Positions 10,236 through 19,480 of a DNA stretch of 33,354 nucleotides are shown one piece after another. Numbering within the stretch: the stretch's first letter is position 1; each line of letters starts with the position of its first letter. Where the stretch lies: NCBI GenBank assembly GCA_003427395.1, contig BFEA01000680.1, positions 453,794 to 487,147 on the forward strand, in the 5' to 3' direction. The translations under genes were made by a program, and so were the position numbers. The notes under the pieces are model-generated. The model was not told the DNA's origin. It saw nothing but the letters and a program-made list of their open reading frames with translations, and did not search any database. The stretch comes from Chara braunii. Lineage: Eukaryota > Streptophyta > Charophyceae > Charales > Characeae.

Positions 10236-10860
10236 ACATGGTCAAACACATGCAATACTGTCTTCCTCCCACATTTCCCCAGTTTATCCCTTAGTCCGAT
10301 TTCAATCAAAATAAAGTGAAATTGAATTTACGCATACATTCCTTTCTGTTAATCTGATTAAGTTCTGAAAAGAAAACGAAAATTATAAAGGAACAATTGC
10401 ATACCTCTCAGATAAACTAGAGAGATGTAATGGTAGGGGTATAGTGGGTTCACAAAGGGCAGAATGGAGTTATAATAGACAGTTCTCTACCTCTTGAACC
10501 TCGCCTATATTCCGGCAGAGCTCTCACAATCGATGGAGCAAACCTTTTACAGGTTTTCAACCCCACCTGCCGCCTTCCTCTCTAAATCAATGGACTAGAC
10601 TAATTGTGAGAAGGATAGAAGGAAAGATGGTTATTCACTCAGATGCAAGGAAGGTGCGCTCAGATTCAGGTGAAAGAGCCTTGAAACCTAAACACGTCTG
10701 AGAGCACCGCAATGGCAGCCAATAAACACATTAGAATGGCCGAACTGAAGTCGAGATGCAGAGCAATCACCCCTGAGAGTCCCCCAAATTGCAGTAATGT
10801 CCCCCTTTGAAGAGCGTTGTCGTGACGGTCGTCTGCATCAACGACTTCAATCATGGCAAA

Positions 10861-11728
10861 GAGCGTGAAAGAGTAATGTGTGTGTTAGTATAAGCGCTTT
10901 ATTGAGTCGCACAGAGGATGACCAAGTGTCTGCCAACCTTAGCGGTTGGTGAGCCGGTCCGTGGGTTTGAGAAGCGACTAAAGTACGTTATGAAATTAGT
11001 TGGTTAGGCTACCACGTGCATGAGGCGTAGACATTAGCACCCAGATAGGTCACCGCCACAACGGGTCGTCTTGACATGTGGCTCGAGGTAGCCTCTGCCA
11101 TGGTGTTGAGACGTCTACGATGTCACGTATAGTCCATGGATCACGGGACCGACCGTAATTCGATGACTTGGTTAAGGGCGCCTCAGTAGTCCATACCGAG
11201 TGGATGTGCACTGGTATGCACCATGCCTAGATGGGACGTGCCGAACACTTGGGTTCGCGGAGCGTGAATCCCGTAGGGTGTTTTTTTTTTACCTGGGATT
11301 GTTAATAACTTTTGTTTAGGGTTTGGTTCATTTCGCAATGAGACCGAGTCCAATTAGTAGGGCTCACCGTCGGTGAGAGTGAGGCTCTTGCCCGACCAAC
11401 CCGGGTAAAGACCGACTTCCTTTACCCCGAGCAGAATGCGCGACTCTTTCAGGCTTTCCTATCGTAGTATCGAGGATCCGTAGGCCCCGATTTTGTTGGT
11501 GCACCTCGGTATAACCACGGCGTGGGCGCGATTCTGAAGCAGGGACTGCTTATAATGGGTTCCGTTCTGAGCCCTACCAACCATAAGCTTACCCCAATAG
11601 GTGGGCCATATGCTTGGCACAACAGGTGACCCGGGTTCGAAACTGAGATGCGGCAATGGTGGGGGCATTGCGAGGTGACGCTGCAAAGAACTGGGGGTTA
11701 GGTTTTGATTTGCCTGCTGTCGGCGGAC
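10861..11728. other. Unassigned stretch after copy A
   Basis: No gene is recognised. A perfect 6-bp hairpin CCAACC/GGTTGG sits at 10933-10949. A B-box-like word, GGGTTCGAAAC, lies near 11633-11643 and may be another tRNA-derived fragment ahead of the array that follows. The 75-codon minus-strand frame at 11459-11686 has no recognisable domain. Confidence 0.4.
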
Positions 11729-12215
11729 CTAGCTTAGTTGGTACACCGCAAACTGCTGAAAATAGGCATGTGGGAACAACAACTGCGGACCTAGCTCAGA
11801 CTGGTACACTCGGGGACTGTGTGAAATAGGCCTGTAGGACCAGCATTTGAGGACCTAGCTCAGACTGGTACACCCGTGGACTGTGTGAAACAGGCCTGTG
11901 GGACTAGCACTTGAGGACCTAGCTCAGACTGGTACACCCGCGGACTGTGGAAAATAGGCCTATGGGAACAGCCGGCGGCGGCCCTAGCTTCGTTGATACA
12001 CCTACGAACTGTTGAAGTACAGACCTGAGTTCGAGCTCCGCTGAAAGGAAATGAGTAAAACCCTTGTGCCCTTGGGTTTCCCTTTCCGCCTACGGAAGTT
12101 CGTTGGGACCGACATTGCCTGACCGCTCATTTGGTACGACCACGAACTATCAAAATGCAGGCTCGAGTTCAACTGGTACACCCTCGAACCACTAAAATAC
12201 AGGTTTTGGTCTCGA
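11729..12215 (+). repeat. Tandem array of tRNA-like heads
   Basis: Five well-preserved units start with a D-arm/A-box-like word, CTAGCTCAGACTGGTACACC or a variant, at 11729, 11791, 11855, 11919 and 11984 (spacing 62-65 bp). Each continues with an anticodon-arm-like GGACTGTGTGAAACAGGCC or a variant. The fifth also has a B-box-like word, GAGTTCGAG, near 12027-12035, at tRNA-like distance from its A box. Two more degenerate units follow (GGTACGACC near 12133 and TGGTACACC near 12174). This looks like a tandem array of a tRNA-derived sequence rather than functional tRNA genes: stems are incomplete. Confidence 0.6.
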
Positions 12216-14485
12216 ATGTGACTACGCTCATGCCAAGGGTTGAGTACGGTTTTTCTGTTTTTTTCTTCTTCTTCTTTGTTTATGTTTTTCTTACTTACCT
12301 CTGAATGTGAGTGTATCTGAACGTACATGCAACCCCCTGAGGAGCAGTGTAGCGCCCGATATGCTCTTTGGTGAATCTCGGAATCACCGAGATCTCTAGA
12401 TTTGATTTTCTCTTTTTTCTGAGCTCCCCCCTTGTCGAGCTAACGAACAAGGTGGTAGATTAGGGCCACATTGAGCCGGTTTTTCGGAGGGTTGGGAGCT
12501 TTCATAGGGCCCTCCTCATTAGTCGAAGTCAGGAGTGACAAAAATGCAAGGTATGACTGCACGCCATAGTAGAGTCTAGTTTTTAGAATAAAGACCGTGT
12601 ATAGAAAGTTGCGCTAGGAACAACGCTAAACGAAGAAGAGCATGATTGGGTTGACAACAACAGAAAATGGAGAAGAATAACTTGTTGAAGAAGGAAAGGA
12701 GAGGGAAATTGGGAGAAATCATACCTTTCTCAGTCCATGACGGAATCGCGCAGGAGAAAATGCTAGCTTGTTTTTTTTTGTCATGGCGACCCTGAATCTG
12801 CATTCGGAATGGCGGGAAAGTTAGTAGAAGGGGAGGTAGAAGAGAAAGTGAGTGCACCGAGGGTGAAGAGAGGGAGAATGTAGTGGGACTGGAGTCAGCC
12901 TGTCTCATTCGTTTCCAAACGGATTCGGGCGAAGTAACATACTAGTTGGGGTTTTGAGGGCACTGCGAGTTGTCCTGTAAAGTTAGATTTTGGTTTTGAA
13001 GGTTAATTTCGACGCTACATGAGTCAGAGGTTGCCCGATGAGTAGAACAAACGAGAGGAGGAAGTGGTATGGAGGAAGGGCTGAGAGAGGGAAAAAGTTG
13101 CTTAATCGGGACGCGGGGATTAGCCACATATATCGGAAAACTAATAACTAAAAATAAAACTGAGAATATGGCGGTGTATTATTCCACGTCCCTGCGGCAG
13201 ATTCATTCGCACTTTCCCTCTGGCACGCTACAATCGGGCGGGGTCCTCGGTGCGCAGAAGACGTAGAATAGGCAATGTCTCTTTTCGTTTTTTAGCAGGA
13301 TGAGCAGGAGAGAGATCAAAATAGCGAAGGAAGGAGAAGAACTAGAAGAAAGAGAGAGAGGAGTCAAGAGGAGGTGAAGCAAACCATCGAAGGCAGCAGG
13401 ATAAGGAGGGTGAAGAAGCCACTGAACATGGGCATCGGAGCAGGTTACATACATGGATGAAGTAAATATAAAATAATAATAATGATAATAATAAAATGTG
13501 GTTGCAGATCTTCCCATGTTGAAGCGGAAAATTTATTCTTATTTTGCACATGTCGTGTGCAACAAAAGCAAGGTTTGCGGTTGTGCAACCGTGTTCGTCT
13601 CCTTCTCCTTTTTCACCTGTCTTTCCTTGTGAAGGCATTTAAATTTCCCTCATGGTTGCCTACATTGTTCTTGAGTTGTGAGTATTTCCTTTGTCTACCG
13701 GCCTGAGTTTTGGTTGGATGCACTAAGAAACTGGTGACTCGAAGACTAAGAGAGAGGTGGGAAGTGCTAGTGAGGGAGAAGGAAGTCGAGATAGAGCATC
13801 AAGAAGGGCAAAGGGAAGGAGGAGTAGCGAGGGTGAGGAAGATAAAGCTGATTTGATAGCAAGGAGACAGTATAACTTACCTGACTGTGGTGCCAGTCTG
13901 TATGCTTTGCAATGCTGCTGGGTTGAACTGCGCTAGGCAGGAGGAGAAGTACACCTAGGCTTCACCTCTCATAAGGTGTCTGCAAAGGGAAGTGGTACGA
14001 CAAGGGTCGAGCAAGGTACCGTTGGCTTTTATGGTCAAGGTCTCCGGTGGGGATAAGTTCTACGCAGGAGGAGGTTGTTGGAGGATGCCTGCTGGATTTC
14101 AGAATAGCTGCAACGAAAGTGCCTAGCTGAGATCGCTTGCTAAGCTTCGAGAACACCCACCAAATGCCGGGTTATTGACTAACCTGTAACCTGCCATTGT
14201 GTCATTATGTGATTGCGGGCGTGCCTTACGCGCCAATAAGGGGGTTGTTGACCAGCCAGCTCTTGACATCACGGATTGTGGGGTAGCAGCCTGTGTATTC
14301 TTTAAGGAAGAAAGGGTGCAAATGTTGCAGGATCCTATTCTGACTAGACTGTATTATAATGTCTTAACTTTTCTCCGTGGGACCTTGGGAGCCCACACAA
14401 TTGCGGGAGCTCTGTCGTGGTTCAGGCGGGACTCTGGCACAAGCGGTTATCGGGTAGCGGAAAATTCAGGAATGAAAATTATGAA
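12216..14485. other. Unassigned non-genic stretch
   Basis: No gene is recognised. A perfect 7-bp hairpin ATCTCGG/CCGAGAT (12375-12393) overlaps a second inverted pair GGTGA/TCACC. Purine-rich tracts occur at about 12660-12880, 13310-13400 and 13735-13860. They create Ser/Leu/Pro-rich minus-strand frames (for example 12576-12908 and 13203-13517) that I regard as composition artefacts. Confidence 0.4.
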
Positions 14486-14880
14486 GTGAGAGTTTTGGGC
14501 AGTCCGAAAATCCTGAATGGTCCTGATGTGGTGAAAGGTCCGAAGACCCTGAAAACCACCTAATTAGGCAGGCTGCATCCTGAAGTGGTGAATATTGTCC
14601 TTAAGTGGTAAAGTGAGAGTTTTGGGCAGTCTGAAAATCCTAAATGGTCCTGAAGTGGTGAAAGGTCCGAAGACCATGAAAACCACCCTTCACCACTTGA
14701 GGATGCAGCCTGCCTTCATAGGTGGTTTTCAAGGTCTTTGGAGCTTTCACCACCTCAGGACCATTCAAGATTTTCGGACTTGAATGGTCCTGAAGTGGTG
14801 AAAGGTCCGAAGACTCTGAAAACCACTTGTTTAAGCAGGTTGCATCCTGAAGTGGAGAAGGGTATCCTGAAGTGGTGATG
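14486..14880. repeat. Composite direct and inverted (foldback) repeat
   Basis: A unit beginning GTGAGAGTTTTGGGCAGTC occurs at 14486 and 14613 (period 127 bp). It contains GGTCCTGAAGTGGTGAAAGG and TCCGAAGACC. An inverted copy lies at about 14690-14780, giving a hairpin-capable arm against 14640-14690. A third direct copy follows at about 14784-14870. The marker words GGATGCAGCCTGCC and GGCAGGCTGCATCC show the inversion clearly. It resembles a small foldback element or a locally rearranged repeat just outside copy C. Confidence 0.85.
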
Positions 14881-15136
14881 AAAAATACGACAATTGTTAA
14901 CCTTCTCTCGACCCTAGAGGCAGGGAACTTTGAGGCAGACCAACGCAATCTCCTCTAGGATCCTGTATACCACTATTTGTACTACATTCCATTCGGTTTC
15001 GACTAAGTTTTTACTTTTATGTACCTTTTTTACCTTGATTCATGACTCTAATTGAATCAAACAGAGCTTACTATGCTCGTTTAATTCATCTGCATGCTAA
15101 AAAATCAACTTAACGGTTAAATGATCTATTGAGTTA

Positions 15137-15358
15137 AACGATTGGGTTGAGTCCACTGCGGACTCCACAATTGTTCGTTGTTTCGTTTTACGATGTTTAT
15201 CTAGACGATTGGGTTGAGTCTACTTCGGATTTTCAATTGTTCGTTATTTTGTATTACTCTGTTTATATAGGCGACTGTTTGAGTCTACTGCGGATTTCTT
15301 AGTCGGTTATTGTGATCGTTTGTGCAATTGGGTTGAGTTCATTGTGGATTCCCCAATT
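15137..15358 (-). repeat. Hairpin array of copy C (4 units)
   Basis: Four units share a core that reads GTTGAGTCYACTGCGGATT on the plus strand. The arms, in plus coordinates, are: AACGATTG (15137-15144) with CAATTGTT (15168-15175), one G.T pair; ACGATTG (15205-15211) with CAATTGT (15234-15240), one G.T pair; CGACT (15272-15276) with AGTCG (15301-15305); and AATTGGG (15326-15332) with CCCAATT (15352-15358). As in copies A and B, arms vary between units but stay complementary within a unit. The core is unrelated to those of A and B. Confidence 0.75.
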
Positions 15359-16793
15359 ATTTATCTTGTGACTAAGTAAGAACAACTTTTGGATTAAAAC
15401 TTGTTAACTCATATACAAGACATCTTTTATAAAAAAAGTATTGCACATATTAATGTAGAGATGAATTCTGACCAATGTCTCTTGCTTTGTGCAGTTGCTT
15501 TGTACTTTGTTCACACGTTCTATCTTTCGTTCATTAGCTTGTCCTTTTAGTGTGATAACTTAATCTGTTAGAGCTTACCCTGCGCTTTAGCGATAGGCAG
15601 GTAGTCTATTTATGTTCTCGGATCGTCTTTTTCATGCATGTTTGCCTAGGTCAGATCTTGGCTAGCTTCCGAATTAATAAGAATTATTGGAGCTTCCTTC
15701 CCTATGGGAGATGCTGCCGAAATTTCTGCTGCAGAGTTAGTCAAAATCTTGGGAAGTTTTTTGGGTTAGAGTTAGTCTAATCTTTCGAGTCAGTAAAAAT
15801 TATGAAAGCCTCCTTTGCTAAAAAAAGTGTTGTCAAAATTTCTATTAAAACCAAAGAGTTAGTTTATTCTTAGCTAACTTTAAAGTTATAAATTTTATCT
15901 TTAGATTTGGTTTAGTAGGTATTCTGCGAGCACGCTTCCTTAGAGGAAATGTTGCCCAAATTTTTGTTATTTCCATCTCATTACTAGACATTACCGCTGA
16001 GTATTTCAAAATGCGATACATTAACTTTTACCTATTTATGTACCTCAAACCTAAGAACTTAGCTCTGTGGGATTGAGGTCTTTCCTGAAATTTTATGTAT
16101 TTTTTTTCAAAGGGGCCATTCAAACATATTGACTATCATTCAAGGGGGAATCATACAATGGCTGGGGGTTTTGGTGTGAATTAAGGGAGCTTGAGTTAAA
16201 GGAAACACGTGTGGTATTGTCAGGCGCCTGACTGGTTTTCTCTATGTCGTAGAATGAAACATGCGTTGTGTAGATGCATAGACCCCTTTGTTAAGGTTAA
16301 CCCTGTTAGTGTTTATAACGTGCTTTGGCTGAATGTGTATGTGTGCAGGTATGTATCCTGGAGCTTAATCTTGTCTCTCATGTTGGGATGGTGAATGATT
16401 GCGAAAGGCTTAGTGAGTTGCACAAATGATTATGAGAGATGGTTTCCCCTCAGGCTGGTTCCCGCACAAACCTCTTTCTTGCTTCTTAGCTTAATGTGTA
16501 TCCATGTGTATCCCCACTTTTCTATCTATCGAGATCTGGATCAGAAAATTTGTGAAGGGTTTACTATTTGAATTATTGGTCGGACGTTGGTCCTGAACCT
16601 GAAATTTGAGGTCCTTATCCAAGGCGTTCCAAATTTTTGCCCAACACAAGAGGGTTCCCCCTACGTGTTGGACACTTACTCCCTGCCCATCGTCGCGTTC
16701 TGCCTAAATACCAAAGACGCCTCGAGGGTTGAGCAACTTATCCTTCAATCGTTTTATACCATGAAGAAGGATATCTTTACGACATTTTGTGTT

Positions 16794-16809
16794 CGACACT
16801 TAAGTGTCG
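16794..16809. other. 16-bp perfect palindrome in copy C
   Basis: CGACACTTAAGTGTCG is a perfect palindrome. At the matching place copy A has CAAGTGTC with GACACTTG across four bases (about 7636-7655) and copy B has a GACAC/TGTC arrangement (about 28274-28295). The site therefore tends to stay self-complementary while its sequence changes. Confidence 0.75.
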
Positions 16810-17390
16810 TGCGCAACCCTGAAACCCACGAAAGGTCGTGCGATTGTGGGTAACACGTGAAGCGTCATCATAACGGTTGGACTCGTGTGTGCTCATGGTT
16901 GAATGTTGTGGCCTCCTTTGCATCTGCGTTCCTTTTATGCATTTTTGTTAGGTCACACCCTGATATTCACGCACACTTTGAGTTATGGGTTGAAAAAGGG
17001 ACTAGGCATAAAGAGATAATATGTCAAGTTTACGTTTTTGAGAACTTCAGACGAGTGGTAGTTGTGATATCCTAGTCGACCGACATAGGGCCGCGCTTGG
17101 GAGATCATCGTCCTAAGCATCGGTTCGCGTGCGGGTTTGATCAGGCGTGACCGTGCAACCCCCTATGCTACAGCACACGAGAAAGCGTCTTCGTTCGGTC
17201 CACCTCTGCGATTGCATGTAAAAACTTCTGTACTGTGGACTGATAGCTCGACGGGGATACGCCCTTCCAAGGGATGGTGACAACTTCCACAGGTAGAAGC
17301 AAGTTATACCTCGCAGGACCCTATCCTGTCGTAAGGACTCGTGAGAGGTATGGCTGGCGTACTCGATCGGAGCGGTCAATCTTCCTAGTT

Positions 17391-18298
17391 TTTATGCCAC
17401 ATGCCGAATCCTGTGCGACGTGACCGGGAAGGTCCCTTCAGCGGGGGTCGTGCGCTCGACAGTGTAATCACTCCTGCCATGTCTACAATGTCGTCATCCC
17501 TTACCGAAACGCTACCTCATAGTCTAAGAAAACCGCTTTCGAATAGAGCATGCCCCCTCCCACGCTCTACTTTAAATGTAGATGAAAATCACAACACTTT
17601 AAACAATCACGCGCAATAATTGTGCCCAATGAAAAGGCAAGGGCACGGTAGCAAACTCAAACAATAAGATTTAGTGGAACACAGCGGAACAACATGTGTA
17701 CAACAATACACGACAAGGTCGTACTGCAAAACGCGAAATAATGCACAACACCTTGCAGTTGTTAAAAAAAAATAATAACAGTAATTTTCGAAATTGACAT
17801 TCAGATTTCTCAAAGTCAATTATCGACAATTTCCAAACCCTGTCCGCTAATGGAACCAATCGGGCAAACCGCATTGTTGATTAGAGAACGGTCATATACC
17901 ACCACCTGTAGAATGCAGAAAGAACTATCATTTTGTCAACCTTTGTTATGTTCGTGCTCAATGAGTTTCTCCGATAGCAAGCATGCGACCCAAGAGCATA
18001 AGTAATAGTTACTCCAGGTAAATATCGGACGCTCCCCTTCCAACTCTGCCTTCGGTTCACCCATTGAGGGTTGTTTTTCCCTCCTAACTTTGCTTACTCC
18101 TGATTGACTATCACTACAAGCACGATCTAAGTCAGCCATAACACATCGGTAACCCGCCTGGCTCGGTTCGTACAACCCTATCAACTACAACCTGCACAAC
18201 CTACGCTCAACAACAACTCTGATCTCGATTAAGAAGAATATACACTCCCAGGTAATGATGAATAGCCCGATTGACAGCGTTCTCATGATCGTCACAAG
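17391..18298. other. Unassigned non-genic stretch
   Basis: No gene, RNA gene or clear repeat is recognised. Several 65-80 codon frames on both strands lack known domains. A CAGGTAATG word at 18249-18257 could be a splice donor but has no supported partner. Confidence 0.35.
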
Positions 18299-18422
18299 GT
18301 GAGTACAACCGCCCCCTACTCGCCTTCTTTCCCCCGTCCTTCATTCGGCTCTGCTCGCTCACTTTCCTCTTCACCAATTTCCTATCACTCTCTCTTATAC
18401 TCGCTCAAGTCTCTCTTACCAT

Positions 18423-18488
<66 letters not shown>

Positions 18489-18499
18489 CGTATTTGCAG
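18299..18499 (+). other. Possible spliceosomal intron
   Basis: AAG followed by GTGAGT at 18299 matches the plant donor consensus. A very long (CT)n tract (18424-18484) leads to ATTTGCAG ending at 18499, a good acceptor. The interval is 201 bp, a usual plant intron size. The flanking sequence is not recognisably coding, so this rests on splice signals alone. The microsatellite could mimic a pyrimidine tract by chance. Confidence 0.3.
18424..18484. repeat. (CT)n microsatellite
   Basis: About 30 uninterrupted CT units. The frames through it read Ser-Leu or Glu-Arg repeats and should not be taken as protein evidence. Confidence 0.97.
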
Positions 18500-19330
18500 A
18501 CAAGTGCGCCTGATCGTTCGCACGACCAGGTTCGCTCACAACCACGGGGATGGAGGCCTCAGTCGGGTATTGAAGCAGACACCAACGACATGGTGCAGAG
18601 CGCAATGCAATCATGATCGTGATGGAGGTTAAGATGTATCTTCCCCTAGAACATGGGAAGATACATAACTCAAACTTCACGCTACTATCCCCCGACCGTC
18701 GCAACTTTCAGGTGCGTACCCCAATTCCCTCTATCTCAATCCACAAAGAACAATCGTATCAAGGTCGACGACTTCGCATGCATACCCACCCTCACAAACA
18801 CCTCGTCGAGGAACACGATGTTGAGCACCTTGCCGATGAGCACGAAGACGACTAGAGCGAAGACCATGGACGGGATCGGGATTGTGACGATGACAACATG
18901 AAAACCACGATGACGAACACAAGCAACCGCGCGGTTACCGCGACGAGGAACACCGGGGCGAAGGCGACCTCAACAACACGTCAATGAGCATAGTAATCAG
19001 GACAAACAATAAGTCGAATGATCCAACACCATCACTGTGAAACGGAAATGGTGACTTCCGTGGCGCGTAGCAGGCTACCTCAATGAACAAGTGTGCACCA
19101 CCACCAACGATAATAAGGTAGAGCGGACGTGACGACGATGACGGTGAACACGACTATGATGGCTAGTAAGGACACAATGCTAGCAAACAACCTAATCACG
19201 ACGAGGCTGTATGTGGCTATAGTCACCGTGACTTTTCACCACCTATTAACTATGTAGAATGAGAATGATCCTCCCACAAAAACATGGGCAGATACATGCC
19301 CAACTTTGTTTTTTCCCCAGTCGTGGTTGT
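18500..19330 (+). other. Charged, His/Asp-rich coding-like stretch
   Basis: A plus-strand frame from 18613 becomes rich in His, Glu and Asp towards its end. After a TAG at 18853-18855 it continues in the same frame with similar composition (Ser-Glu-Asp-His, then Arg-Asp and Asp-rich). That suggests either a broken coding region or simply GA/GAC-rich repeat DNA. No domain is recognised. A hairpin (18634-18666) lies inside the frame, which argues against a conserved protein. Confidence 0.25.
18634..18666. other. 12-bp perfect hairpin
   Basis: ATGTATCTTCCC (18634-18645) and GGGAAGATACAT (18655-18666) pair perfectly across a nine-base loop. A related word, ACATGGG-AGATACAT, recurs at about 19282-19297, where a shorter hairpin GGGCA/TGCCC forms (19286-19301). 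The motif may be part of a diverged small repeat. Confidence 0.85.
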
Positions 19331-19480
19331 TAGCACACCACGCAGCTCTTTCTCTTTGCCACAACACACTACTCCCCTACTTCCAAAGTCAACCACAACA
19401 TTGCATTCGCTTCGCCAAGAAACCCTGACTTCGACCCGTTCTACGTCCTATTCCTAAAAAAATTGGATGAACCATCAATT

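Larger units (their letters stand above)
7075..10860 (+). repeat. Dispersed repeat family, copy A (full architecture)
   Basis: This is the longest copy of the family. The modules in order are: a 5' module (7075-7860) aligning with copies B, C and D; a TATA-like box (7875-7881) with an inverted repeat just upstream; a middle block with a perfect hairpin (8365-8384); a roughly 123-bp tandem repeat (8588-9250); the hairpin array (9472-10235); and a 3' module (10240-10860) aligning with copy B. Shared 3' phrases include CTGCCGCC followed by TTCCTCTCT or CTCCTCTCT, and AGAGATGTA. Both ends are set by alignment by eye. I see no terminal repeats, target-site duplication or transposase, so the class is unknown. 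It is more AT-rich than B, as expected of an older, methylation-decayed copy. Confidence 0.75.
14950..17390 (-). repeat. Dispersed repeat family, copy C (inverted)
   Basis: Read on the minus strand, this follows the family order: 5' module (17390-16560), about three 123-bp-type tandem units (about 15985-15725), hairpin array (15358-15137) and part of the 3' module (to about 14950). Shared words include TACCTCTC, GGCGTATCCCCGTCGAGCTA (near 17246-17266) and ATAGGGGGTTG. AAGGACCTCAAATTTCAGG aligns with the GC-richer AAGGACCTCGAATCCCGGC of copy B, a run of C-to-T type differences. No clear TATA-like box is found at the expected site. Boundaries are approximate. Confidence 0.7.

Noticed and set aside
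11729-12040. Cluster of functional tRNA genes
   Set aside because: Acceptor and anticodon stems do not pair properly, and most units lack a proper B box.
18299-18704. Ser-Leu or Glu-Arg repeat proteins on both strands
   Set aside because: They are created by the (CT)n microsatellite.
18653-18901. Second overlapping plus-strand frame (82 codons)
   Set aside because: It overlaps the charged frame in another phase, has no motif, and includes one arm of the 12-bp hairpin. It looks like a shadow.
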